A stretch of 64,000 bases of DNA from Parasitella parasitica (taxonomy: Eukaryota; Mucoromycota; Mucoromycetes; Mucorales; Mucoraceae). This document shows, piece after piece, positions 22,349 through 33,350 of the stretch; within the stretch, counting starts at the first letter, position 1; every line of letters begins with the position of its first letter. The stretch lies in NCBI GenBank assembly GCA_025201805.1, contig MU619259.1:129594-193593 (forward strand). The letters run 5' to 3'. The notes under the pieces are model-generated. The model was not told the origin of the DNA. It did no database searches and worked only from the letters and a program-made list of their open reading frames with translations. The position numbers and the translations under genes were made by a program.

Positions 22349-23514
22349 TCAAAAAAGACAAAACGAAAGTTTGGACCAGGATGTTGATTCAGACGACTCA
22401 GAGGCAAAGCCAGCAAAGCGCAATGGCAGAAGAAAGATCAAGATTGAATACATTGAAGATAAAAACCGCAGACACATTACTTTTTCAAAACGTAAAGCTG
22501 GCATCATGAAAAAGGTTTGGAAGCACGCCATCTACCCATGACATACATAGAAATTGACTGGTGCTATTTTAGGCATACGAACTATCTACTCTCACTGGCA
22601 CTCAAGTCTTATTGTTGGTGGTGTCCGAAACTGGCCTTGTCTATACCTTTACCACTACTAAATTGCAACCGATTGTCACCAAGCCGGAAGGTAAAAACCT
22701 TATTCAAGCCTGCTTAAACACCCCAGATCCATCTATGCCAGACGTAAGTTTCACATGTAGTTTGTATACGCGTTTCTTTTTTCTCGGCATGATCTAACTC
22801 TATTTTCTGGGATCAGACGAATGCGGAAAACAAATTGGACACTACTACTAGTAATGCATCTCCTGTCCCCGCTGTGAATCGTATTCCTGATGAAGCCTCT
22901 CAAAATGTAGAGTATTGCTTTCCTCCCTTTCTCTTTGTTTGCAATTCTAATTAGTTTCCGAGTAGCAATCATCACCTCAAACAACATCACCCCATAGCCC
23001 TATGATGCAACCCGCACCTAACCTTATGAGACATCAGCAAGGTATAGTTGTCCCTCCAATGTCTTCCTCCAACATCAATTTGAATGCTGTTGATAATTCT
23101 CAGCGTCATCAAAGCGGTGGCGCTATAAATTATCCGTCTGGTCAACAACCTTCACAGCAATCACACCACACCTCCCAACCCCCTCAGTTGGGTGGTATGC
23201 CTCCATATAATCAACAGAGATATCCCCCCCACCAAGGATACAATGGTAATTTACCCCAACCTAATCAACCTTACCCTCCTCAACATAACCAGCCACAGCT
23301 GCCTCAGTATGGTGGTCCTCAACAGCCTTATTACCAACAGTCTCAACAACAACCTCCTCCGCAACAGCACCAAAGTTCCTCTTCCGTCCCCCCTCCGCTT
23401 GGCTATTGGTCTTATAATGACCAACAACAAGGAAATGCTGGAAATCCCTCTCATTCGCATTCTCATTCTCAGAGCCAACAGGCAAGACAAATGATCAAGC
23501 CTGAGCGTCCTTAA
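22349..23514 (+). CDS. SRF-type MADS-box transcription factor (Mcm1 family), 5' exon unresolved
   Basis: DNA-binding factor that recognises CArG-type boxes. Exons seen are 22349-22514, 22573-22743, 22817-22906 and 22966-23514; they give 325 codons after the first base, which completes a codon from a missing first exon. The MADS domain is nearly textbook: NGRRKIKIEYIEDKNRRHIT, FSKRKAGIMKK, AYELSTLTGTQVLLLVVSE, TGLVYTFTT, then the SAM-type extension GKNLIQACLN. This matches yeast Mcm1 and animal SRF rather than MEF2. An acidic segment precedes the domain. The C-terminal half is a Gln/Pro/Ser-rich probable activation region. The gene shares a short upstream region with URI1. Confidence 0.9.
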
Positions 23515-24548
23515 ATACATGTTAATAAAAAAAAAAAAAGGTTTACGCTGTTACTATCTACAATGAGAGGCGGATTTATTTAAACACAGCAATTTTTTGA
23601 TCCGATCAGATAATTATTTCGCCGAATCAGGGCTGCGTAATGATTGGCTAATTGTTGTTTATGAGGTCAGCTGTATACCAAAACTAGACGAGCATCACTC
23701 ATTTGTGCATAAACGATGATTGATATATCATGTTATGATCTAGACATGCTTGAGTTATATATCAATGACAAAATTTAATTTATCTTACTGCTGTATACTA
23801 GACTAATTACGTACTACTTGTTTGCTAGATTTGGGCTCGTGTTGTCATGTGTAAATAAATATAATTCATGTTCATTTCTAATTTTGTAACCTAAACAATT
23901 CAATGGCATGAACTGATGCATTACCATTGACCATTTTCGTTGTGTATAGAGCTGAGATGCATTCACTGCTAATTCGGCAATGTATATTAAAAACGTAGAT
24001 TTTATTAGCTGTGAAAAGTGCATATTGTCGAGAACGATTGCGTCCTATTTTTGTATAAATCAATTGCCCGTTTTGTGAATCTAGTTGCCAAAGCTATTCA
24101 TGAGATACCAAAGATTATATGAATCATTTCTGTATTTTTATGTTCTGAATCCAGTGTTATTTCATTTAATAGGCTTTACGAAATATATGATAAACAGAAT
24201 TGGAGTCTGGCACCCACTTTGATGGTTTTATTTTTATTTTTATTTTTATTTTATTTTTTACAAACAAGTTGTTTGGAGGATTTTTAAAGCTCTATGTGAG
24301 ACGTTACACATGCAAACACATATTTGAAGGCCATGTGAACCCGGGAAATTTGAGGTTTAGGTATTCACCTCGCCTCTAAAAAAAAATTAAAGAAGCTTCT
24401 ACATAAGCAATTGCGTTTCTTTCTTTCTTTATTTCCTTCTGATACTTACTTGCATCGACTAGGCAACACTTTTTATTACTATTTTTTTTTTTCGCATAAA
24501 CAGAGACAGATATAAACACAACAGCGACTGGAAGGAGACACAATTTGC
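23515..24548. other. Intergenic, no gene seen
   Basis: AT-rich. A TTTTA-type run lies at ~24228-24258 and a T-rich stretch precedes the kinase start. No gene or RNA could be supported. Confidence 0.55.
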
Positions 24549-26327
24549 ATGTCTCAAGAAGATAAATCATCACCAAACAAAACTTCGCCCCTTGCTTGCA
24601 TCGATGATTATGAATTTCATCGCAGCCTTGGAAAAGGAAGTATGGGCAAGGTAAAGCTTGGCATACATGTTGTTTCTGGAGAAAAGGTCTATACATATAA
24701 TCTCTTTTTTTTTTTTTGGCTTACCACTTTAACTAATGGAACAATCAAATAGGTGGCCGTCAAAATTGTAAGACGAGCAAATTTTCAAATCAACGGGTTT
24801 ACAAGCTCGGGAAAACCAAGGACAAAGGAACAAATGATCAAGGAAAAAGTCAAGGAAGAGACCCGTGAACTGCGCACGATTAGAGAGGCTCACATCATGA
24901 TGCTGTTACGCCACCCTCACATTGTTCAATTGAGAAATTTGGTTGCTGTTGGCCCATACTTCTATATTTTGATGGATTATGTCAATGGCGGTCAGCTCTT
25001 GCACTACATTGTAAAGCGTCAAAAGCTCTCTGAGCAGCACTCTCGACAATTCTCTCGACAAATTGTGAGCGCTCTCGACTATATGCATCGCAATTCAATT
25101 GTACATCGTGACTTGAAGATCGAAAACATCCTAATCGACAAGGCAGGACAGAACATCAAAATCATTGACTTTGGCCTCTCCAATTTGTTTTGCCCCGAGC
25201 GACGTTTGACAACATACTGTGGATCACTGTACTTTGCAGCACCCGAGTTACTGCGCGCATCACCTTACCGCGGACCAGAGATCGACATTTGGAGCCTTGG
25301 TGTAGTTATCTATGTCATGGTGACAGGATCAGTTCCCTTTGATGACAAGTCAATGCCTGGTCTGCACGAAAAAATTAAGCGAGGTCAAGTAGCTTACCCT
25401 GCTCATGTCAGCCCAAGTTGCCGAGATTTATTATCACGGATATTTGTCATCAATCCCACGAAGCGAATCATTTTAGCAGACGTCCTGCGCCACGAATGGA
25501 TGAATCAAGGTTACAACAAGGCCATCAAGAACTACCTCCCACTACGTTTACCCATTGTACAGCCATTAGCACCCAATATTTTACAGCATATGACTCGCGG
25601 ATTCAACATGGGAAATACAGAAGATATTCGACTGAAAATGGAGATGATTGTAAAGTCGCAAGTGTATCGATCGGCAGCAGAGCATGTGGCAAGAGTACAG
25701 CACACTTTGGTTGTACGCACGCCTCAAGACCTAGCTGCCAATCTGTACGACGACCCACAAACAGTGCCGGCTGCCTACCACCCTCTGTTATCACTTTACC
25801 ATTTAACAAGAGAACGATTGTCGCAACAAGAGATGGAACAGGAGTCTGATTCACCTATAAAACCAAATCAATCTACATGTGTAACTCCAGTTTCAGCTAC
25901 AACATCCCATTTTGAAGTCGACGACGATGATGATAATGACAACGACATTGACATTGACTGTGACATTGGCCACTCTGTCTCTGTCTCTGTCTCTGGCTAT
26001 CCCCAAAACGAAGCAAATAAGCATCCATCAGTGGTCTCGATCCAAGAAACAATCGCATCTCCCTTATCGCCTGCTCCACTCACTGTGGGTGGCCCATCAC
26101 ATCCTCCACCTCTAGTATACAGCACCTCTGTATCATCCATAAGCAACCATTCTTCCGTGCCTGATCAATTACTACATATAAGCTTACGAGAGCCAAACAG
26201 CAACAAGAACAACAAATTACCCGACACCAAGAAGGAGAGACCTCCAAAGTCAAGTTTTACAAATATTTTCCATAGATCCACATCTTCTTTAGCTGCCATA
26301 TTTGCAAAAGTGATGTGCACTCGATAA
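24549..26327 (+). CDS. Kin1/Kin2-like Ser/Thr protein kinase (Par-1/MARK related)
   Basis: In yeasts Kin1 kinases act at the plasma membrane in polarity, exocytosis and ER stress. Two exons, 24549-24686 and 24753-26327, give 570 aa. The kinase domain spans residues ~21-300: glycine loop LGKGSMGKVKLG, VAVK with the ATP-binding lysine (~50), an insert after strand 3 as in Kin1, catalytic HRDLKIEN, DFGLSN, and activation/APE region TYCGSLYFAAPELL. The combination GSMGKVK plus SLYFAAPELL is typical of the Kin1 branch. The rest is a basic segment and then low complexity. No KA1 domain is seen at the C-terminus, although yeast Kin1 and MARK have one. The single intron has an unusual GTCTAT donor. 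A (TCTGTC)-like run at 25972-25994 encodes Ser/Val. Confidence 0.9.
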
Positions 26328-26424
26328 ACCTTGCATTATAAAGTCCCTCCCCACCTTATTTAATTGTACATAGCATCTTCATATCATTTGCATTTAATAA
26401 ATTTGAGTTTTTATTTCATCAGTA

Positions 26425-28294
26425 TCAAATTTCCACAGCAAACACGCCACCTTGATCATCACCTACAATACTAGTCTCTGCAAAATGGTAGTGTCCCTGC
26501 TTAAGATAATTGTAGACAGTAGGCTTCAATTTGCTCTGTTTCTTGCTAAATCCGCTTGCTCCTGAATGATGGCCAGTGCCAGTAACAATATAGATGATAC
26601 CCGAGTACGTAGCCTTCAAATGAGCGAGTCTTTCATCCACAATATCCATTGCTTCATCCTCGTGCAATCCGTGTAAATCAATAAACGCCTCGTGCTTTGA
26701 CCTGCTCTCGAAAATACGCTGGCTTGCTTCAAAGTGCATTTCCTGCATGAGACGATTGTACTCCTTTGCTTCCATTGAATACAATTTAGCTCTGGCTCCA
26801 TCCCCCTTTAAATAATATTCTGTAGCTTTGCTAAACAGCCTATTTCGAAGCATGCCATACTCGATGGCTTGTTCTCTCTGGGATCGCAAGGGGAAAATGA
26901 GCAAACAACAGATTGTCAATGCAACACCCAACTTACCTCCTTCATGTAAATAGTGTTGAGCGAACTGCCCGTTTCAAGCCATGGTATATGAACAGGTTGG
27001 GTCAGCTTTTGATGGCTGTACTTGTGAGGTCTGTGGAGCAATGACTTTTTGGCAGACGCTGGTTTAGGCGATGGTGCTGTCTTTTTCTTCTTGGCTGCCT
27101 CAGCAAAGTTGATCACTCTGCCCTTAATCATAGGGCTCTTTTTGATTTTAGCAGCAGACGCCAAGGTTGGGAATTCGTCCTGCTCCTGCTCTTTCACGTT
27201 GGATGGGCTTGTATTCCATGCTGGCGTCTTTTTGCTGCGGGTTGAACTCAATGCTGGATAATCGCCTTGGTTATAATTCATCGGCTCTTTTTGTTTAGAA
27301 GGCTCGGGTAATGTCATTTTGTTGGCAACTTCCTGGATATCAATGTGATGCGAGAACTCGCAAGAATCGCCCTTTAAACAGCTGCCTTGAAGCCTTTGGG
27401 TTTCGGGTTATTACATTGGTAGAGTGCTTGAAATGACAAGATAACTTACCAAAACTTGCATATCTTTTCTTGCAAGTCATGCACAAACCAGCAATCCTTT
27501 CGATAACACTCGCCAGCTAAAAAGTGTCTGCACACCTGTCTTTTCTTGGGCGTATATTCCAAGGTAGTTGTGGTGTCTGATTTTGACGGTAAAGACGTTG
27601 TATTTGCGGCTACTCCCGGTGACGCTTCTGCCGTTTCTTCTGCTGCTTTGATGCTCATCTTTTGAGTCAATAAAGACTCGATGGCTCTGTCTACATCATA
27701 ATCAAACTTTTCCAATGTATTTATCAGCTCTGCATCGCTGACATCGCTGAAAATGGTCTGCATCATTTGCAGCGTCGACATGTCTTCTTCGACATTCTCT
27801 TTTGTGGCTTCCTCGACAGACGGAAGTTCCAATGATAATTTGTTCAGGTCTTGTATCGTAGAGGAATCGTACAATGAGCCGTGATAAAACTGGAGCGTAG
27901 GGTCGAATTCCTGCTCATCTCCACGCGAATAGACCTCAGATCGATCTCTGTGCAGCTGATGCTGGGCAGCCTTTGGCGCCTCCCATATATCTTTGATATT
28001 ACCACTAGATGTCCACTGCACCTCATCGTTTGCTTGTTGTCGTAGTTTGCTAGATGGCGACAGCATCGGGCTATCATCCTCCTCGTCATTAAGTAAGGTG
28101 CTGGAAATGAACTGTTGGCCCAACTCGTTAATATCATCCTCGTCTTCTTTATCAAAAGGATCAAACAGTTTGGATTGCTGCTGCTGTTGAGCTTGGCTGC
28201 TTGTTGCAGAAGGGATAAAGGATTTTGCTGTTACATTAAACGAGGGATTAAAGAAGCCTTCGCCAGTTGCTTTTGAAGATCTTGATGATTGCAT
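26425..28294 (-). CDS. CUE + CCCH + Smr domain protein, Cue2-like
   Basis: Yeast Cue2 is an Smr-domain endonuclease that cuts mRNA at stalled ribosomes in no-go decay; a similar job is likely here. Three exons fit: 28294-27450, 27393-26937 and 26877-26425 (584 aa). Seen in order: a disordered N-terminus; a CUE/UBA-like helical triad (TLQMMQTIFSDVSDAELINT, ~170-207); two CCCH zinc fingers, CRHFLAGECYRKDCWFVH and CKFWLQGSCLKGDSCEFSH, the second rebuilt exactly across the first intron; two short [DE][FY]P[AT]L motifs; a DUF1771 helical segment (MLRNRLFSKATEYYLKGD); and an Smr domain with DLHGLHEDEAMD and TGTGHHSG. The CCCH fingers are extra relative to S. cerevisiae Cue2. It ends 97 bp from the convergent Kin1 gene. 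Confidence 0.88.
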
Positions 28295-28945
28295 GGTTAT
28301 TGCTTGATTTGCATTTCATGTCTTGCAACACTTACTTTTCAAATAAATTCAAGGTATTTGCTGACCAATCTGTACGTTGGCTCATTATTTAGTGTAAGTT
28401 ACTGGGAGGATAAACAGGCGAAATGTTCATGATCTCTGTTTGTTTTCTCCCTTTTTTTTTTTGGAGCACAACATCAGCAGGATTTTTTTTTTTTTCCTCT
28501 TTTGTGACTATCGACGTTTGCAATACATGAATGTCGTTGCGATCCTAGTTGACATCTCATTCATATAAGCGCTGCCACGCTAATGCGTTACCTTGTTAGG
28601 AACTGATAAGTTGCCCTCGTTTGCATGTGTATTACTGTGCATGTAATTAAATGGCTTGGTGCCTTTGGGTTGTTGTGTAATATTTAATTGCAGAACATGT
28701 CAACATGCATGGATTTCAGTATACAGAGTCTTTCCCTGTTTAAATGTGAAAAAAGAAAAGGACTATACAGCACTATTTCGCTACGGACTATACAATATAG
28801 CATTGCTTTTATTGTTTGGTTTCATTGTTAAAATATATGATGGCTGAATTATGGTACATTTAAAGGAGATGCATGTTGAAAGAGCTAGGAGGGAAATTCT
28901 AAAATTCTATGTACAGTGATTTTGTGTAAAAGTTCTGCGTCTTGT
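28295..28945. other. Intergenic, no gene seen
   Basis: Upstream flank of the Cue2-like gene and 3' flank of the small ORF. Two T-rich tracts lie near 28450-28495. No gene seen. Confidence 0.5.
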
Positions 28946-29176
28946 TTAGAAATGAACCATAGCATTTCTTCGTCGAAGGGCATAAACGGGCAGCTCTACC
29001 TTGTCGCCCAAGATGTCAACGGTTACAGTCAGCCTGGGATTCTCAGAGACGCATTTGTCAACAAATGTCGGTCTCATTTGAGAAAAGGTGACATTCTGAT
29101 GTACAGGAACATCCATGCCAGAAGATGAAGCTTGGTGATGAGTGTAGAAATTATTGCTTGAGAGAACAGTGTTCAT
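28946..29176 (-). CDS. Possible small protein, 76 aa, unknown
   Basis: An intronless frame of 76 aa. The start sits in ATAAAAATGAAC, a favourable fungal context, and a pyrimidine-rich leader precedes it on the minus strand, as in well-expressed small fungal genes. A TATTTATA-like element lies ~75 bp upstream. The C-terminal half (RLTVTVDILGDKVELPVYAL) has alternating hydrophobic residues like a beta structure and ends in a basic RRR patch. No family is recognised, and there is no signal peptide or membrane segment. It could be a chance frame; its isolation within gene-poor DNA is a reason for caution. Confidence 0.42.
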   Translation of the reverse strand: MNTVLSSNNFYTHHQASSSGMDVPVHQNVTFSQMRPTFVDKCVSENPRLTVTVDILGDKVELPVYALRRRNAMVHF

Positions 29177-30754
29177 TTTTATAGTCGTATAGAGATGTAA
29201 AAGGAAGAAGTGTAAAGAAAATTCATAAACAGGTTTTTGCTTTCATATAAATACGAGAGATGTTTGTTTTGAATCACACGTTCCTTGCCTCTTTGAGTAA
29301 TTTTGTGTGCAGCTGTTCTGGTTTTTCACTTGCACAAGGAAATTTGTGTCGGTCAGTGCTCAAGGCTCTCTAAACCAGTTTTGGTGTCGATGAGTTGCAT
29401 ACGTATCATCTCTTTTGTCGAAATCTGAAATATGGCAAACATCCTTCGCAAATCAGCACACATCTAATAAAGCGTTCGCTGCTGCTACCAATCAACACAT
29501 TTGTAACCGAGTGCTCTTTTATTTCCATTGTTGGGAGGACGCCCTTTGTTGTTCTTTGTGTAATATTTGCCGTGTGCGTATACACTTTATGTACTTGTGT
29601 TGCATCTGCTGCACTGTAATAATAATCCTGCTGAGGCTCTCCAGTCTTTGCTAATTAGCAGTGTCATTGTTTATAATCAATAAACAGGTAAAACCGTTCT
29701 CTAAACTGTTTCCTCCTGCTTTCTATCAAATTGGGCGCAAAGCAGTATTTGTTGTTTGGTGTTGGCGTTTCGTTACGTTGCGAAAGTGGTTTGTGGCACT
29801 TTGCTCTACGTGAATAAAATAAGAAAGTTCTCAAGCCATGAGGATGTGGTTTTTATTTTTATTTATTTTTATTACATTTCCATAAAATGAATACACCTCG
29901 AATTGTAGAAAGTGAGGCATGAGGCATGAAGCATGAAGCATGAAGCATGAACCCCTTAGTTGGTGTACTTCTTTATTTTTGTTTATCAAACCATTAAATC
30001 TTCGCGTTAGACACAGCACATCTTTCTTTTGCAGCTCAACCATAAACAATAAGGACCATCCGTGATATAACATTTGGCATTGAACTTACCGGATCCTCAT
30101 CCTCTTTCGTTCCAACAAGCCGGAGGATAACATTGTGCGATTGAGGCTCTGTATGCAATTGTCAATATCAAGGTCGTTGATCAAAACATGACAAACTTCG
30201 CACTCCCTCAAAACGTGGTATTTATATCAGATAACATGATATTTCCATATAAAGGTTTTATTTCGATTGCTGATCCAATCTAATGGCCCAGCTCACTTGA
30301 ATTCAGCAATCCTTTTCATTAAGCAATTTTCAAATTCCTAGCGTGTAATATTCGACAAGACATATAGCTTCCATTTAGCACATGTCAAGCGCATCGTGAA
30401 TTTTAACCGTCAGTTATTAGCGCTATCACTCAATTTGGGTATGTTCAAGTCGTTCATTTGGCAGTTGGAGAATAACACGATGAAATATCCTACTATAAAA
30501 CGTCTTTGATGCTGTAATTATAGTTGCTTTATTCGCTTTGATGGAACTTGTTTGAAGTCTGAAGCACATCATATAGCCGGTATGGAATAGAGATATTCAA
30601 GTTTTGAAGATATGATATATGTGCTACGATTTATTTTCTTATAATGACATCCTGTATTACTATCACAATTAAAAATGGTTATATCTATGCGTATGTTAAT
30701 AAAAATAATTAATAACGATATAGGACCATCACAACACTCGCTCAGACTGTTTAT
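29177..30754. other. Intergenic, gene-poor
   Basis: AT-rich, no gene supported. Contains the 7-nt tandem repeat at 29914-29951. Confidence 0.5.
29914..29951. repeat. Tandem repeat, 7-nt unit x5
   Basis: Units GAGGCAT, GAGGCAT, GAAGCAT, GAAGCAT and GAAGCAT, followed by GAA. The 7-nt period does not fit coding use, so it is probably simple slippage DNA. Confidence 0.85.
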
Positions 30755-31045
30755 ATGTTCGAGGGTACATGGCTATGGGAGAGACTATTAAGCCTGGATC
30801 CGACAGAACCAATTACTAGCCATACAATGCCTAGACAAAAAAATAAAGAACTCGTTATCGACAAAGGGAAAGGAAAGAGAATAATTGTGAGTCAAGAGTA
30901 TAGCCTTGGTATGGTAGATAGAATATTCAAATCAGTAGAATCATGTGCACAATTGAGATATTTGATGCCAGGCACAGCACTCCATACCATCACCGCAACC
31001 CATTTACAGACTAAAACTCCATATGACACTCTCGAAATTGGTTAG
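30755..31045 (+). other. Unassigned 96-codon open frame
   Basis: Reads MFEGTWLWERLLSLDPTEPI onward, with a basic KGKGKR patch and no recognisable domain. It lies ~440 bp upstream of the retroelement gag remnant on the same strand and may be part of its 5' region or of another dead gene. The composition looks more coding than the surroundings, but nothing else supports it. Confidence 0.22.
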
Positions 31046-31486
31046 CTTTAGTTTTTCCTCCAAGATAAGCTTCACGCATATTTAGGATATAACACTCTAA
31101 CCACATCGTCCAGCCTTTACGGTTATAACAAGGTTATTTTCTCACTCTTCGTACTGGTATCCCATGTAAATCATAGATGATCCAAATTTACAGCCCACAA
31201 GCCTTAAATAATAAATTCCTTTACTATAGTTCAGAAATGTATTATGCTAACCCCAGTATGATAATATTGCGTATAAATACATCCCTAAGATGTATTCGTA
31301 ATAAAGTGTAATTCTTCTGTCAGATTCATTCTACAGCAACTTTGATAAAACATTAACGTTGCTTTCAGTAGTCATACTCGTGACTACAGTCAACATTGGT
31401 AAGTTACCGGCTCCACCCCCCCCCCTCGATGTTTGAACAACAATCTTCGAGATTAGCTAAATGAATACTTGAATATATTCAACTAC

Positions 31487-33350
31487 TAGGGCGTATTGGA
31501 AAGCTCTCAAGTCGGCTATTATAGGTCGATATGGTGCACCCAAGGAACAACTTAGGTTCGAAAGAATCAGAGAGTTTTTGAATTGTGCTAAACACGACAC
31601 TGAATTTGTCGTTAGCTTTCTTGAGCGCTTTCAAGGATTTGAAAGCCAAGTCGGGTATCAAGGATAAGCGCGTTGTGGCCAAGATCTTCTTTGATGCCTT
31701 TTCAGAGTCGACCTCTAGCCTAATCATGGTGGCGATGAGTCAAGCTCAAGAATTGTCATTTTATGACATTGATTATGTCTCTGCTGTGGCAAGACGATTA
31801 GACATGGCTGAAAAGACGGTGAAGCCAAGCAATGCGGCAGCTGGAAGCAAACGCAGTGCTGAGAATATTCCGGTTTCGTATAAAGCAAAGAAATCTCGGT
31901 ACGCACCTGCTTCTGACTCTCGAGCTGGTACCTCGTTCTTTTCTTCTTCGTCTGATCGCAATTCAAAGCTTTCAAAGTTTGGCAAGACATTTGCTCAACA
32001 TGTTACTGACGGTCTTTGCTTTACGTGCAATCGCACGTACAGTAAAGGACATCGCTGTGCTACTGCTGTTCGCACCGTTAGTCCTGGTGATGCAACTAGC
32101 AGCAGGAAGGTTTTACGTGCAATGGGTACCAAGAAAAAACCCAAAAACACAATTGATGCTGTCGTAAAAGCTGCTTTGCTTTCTGTTCGTGTTGATGAGG
32201 CCCTGTCAACTAGGAAAAAGGCTTCTTCGTCCATTGCTGACCCCACTCCTACTGTGGAACATTCGGTGATGAATGGTAAAAGTGCTGCCGGTGAAGATGT
32301 TGTCATGAATGAGATTCATGACACAAATGGTGGTACTACTGATGATGAATACGACGCCGAATCTGACTTAATAGAAAGGGCTCAGGCTGTTCTTGTTAAT
32401 GGCATGTCAAATGTATCTGTTGATGATGTGCTGCAAAACATTTTTGCTCAGCAATGTAAGTTCGATGCTGTATTCAGTGCTCCTCCTGCTATGCGTACCA
32501 ATTCTATTTTTGTGTTCCTATTGTGGTTCAGAATATAATTTGTTTCGGATTGGTATATACGGGTGCAACCTTTAGTTGCATAACTGACGAGTTCTTTCAA
32601 TTTCTAGGAGGAACATCTCTTGCAACATATCAAGAAAACAACGACGAAAGTGTTGTTCAGTTGGCTCATGAAGTTACTACTGTCCCAAGAATTGGTGCGG
32701 TAGACCTTTCAATCAGCTACAATAATTTAATAAAAACCATTACTCTGAAGAAAACGATCATGTATTGCTTGGCATGGATATATTATCCAAGCTAGACATT
32801 AGACTTAATGATTTACTCAGTCAACGTGGGTTCGAAACGGGCCCTCGTATCCCAGATCATATCGATGACACCGTTAAGCCTAATGAAGATACTTTTCGCA
32901 GTGGTGGTGAAAGAGAGCCTTTCATTGCTGCACCGAAGGAATTGTTAGACGAAAACTCGCAGATTGACATGAAAAATACACAGTGCAATTTACCTGACTC
33001 CATTATAAAGCTCAACACTAGGCCTGGTGTTATTGCTTGGAGAGCACACTGCCCATTACCTGAAACTTTTCGAGATGCTGTCGCAAAGCAAATTCAGATA
33101 TGGCTTGATGAAGGGGTAGTTGAATGATCTGCTAGTCATCCTCGCTTCAATCATCCATTGTTGGTGCTTAAAAGGAAAGACACTGATGGCAATTACAGTA
33201 TGCCTAAGCCTCGTGTGGTTTGCGACGTGCGTAAGTTGAATGCTATCTTGGAGGTGAATGACAAGCAACAACTACCATTGATTTCCGATTCTACTTCAAA
33301 CTATAAATTATTGCGATGTCTTTAGTTCTTAACTGTAGCAGATATATAGA
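31487..33350 (+). mobile_element. Ty3/gypsy LTR retrotransposon remnant (gag, protease, start of RT)
   Basis: Gag begins with AYWKALKSAIIGRYGAPKEQ and a capsid-like helical segment, then changes frame near 31650. It continues to a zinc knuckle CFTCNRTYSKGHRC (~32019). Protease follows in another frame with LVYTGATFSCI, where the catalytic aspartate of DTG is replaced by Tyr. A further frame holds the connection and the RT N-terminus: RAHCPLPE, EGVVE, a TGA stop at 33125-33127, then SASHPRFNHPLLVLKRK and KPRVVCDVRKLN. It breaks off near 33300-33350, before the RT active site. RNase H, integrase and LTRs were not found. The element is clearly dead and truncated. Confidence 0.85.
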
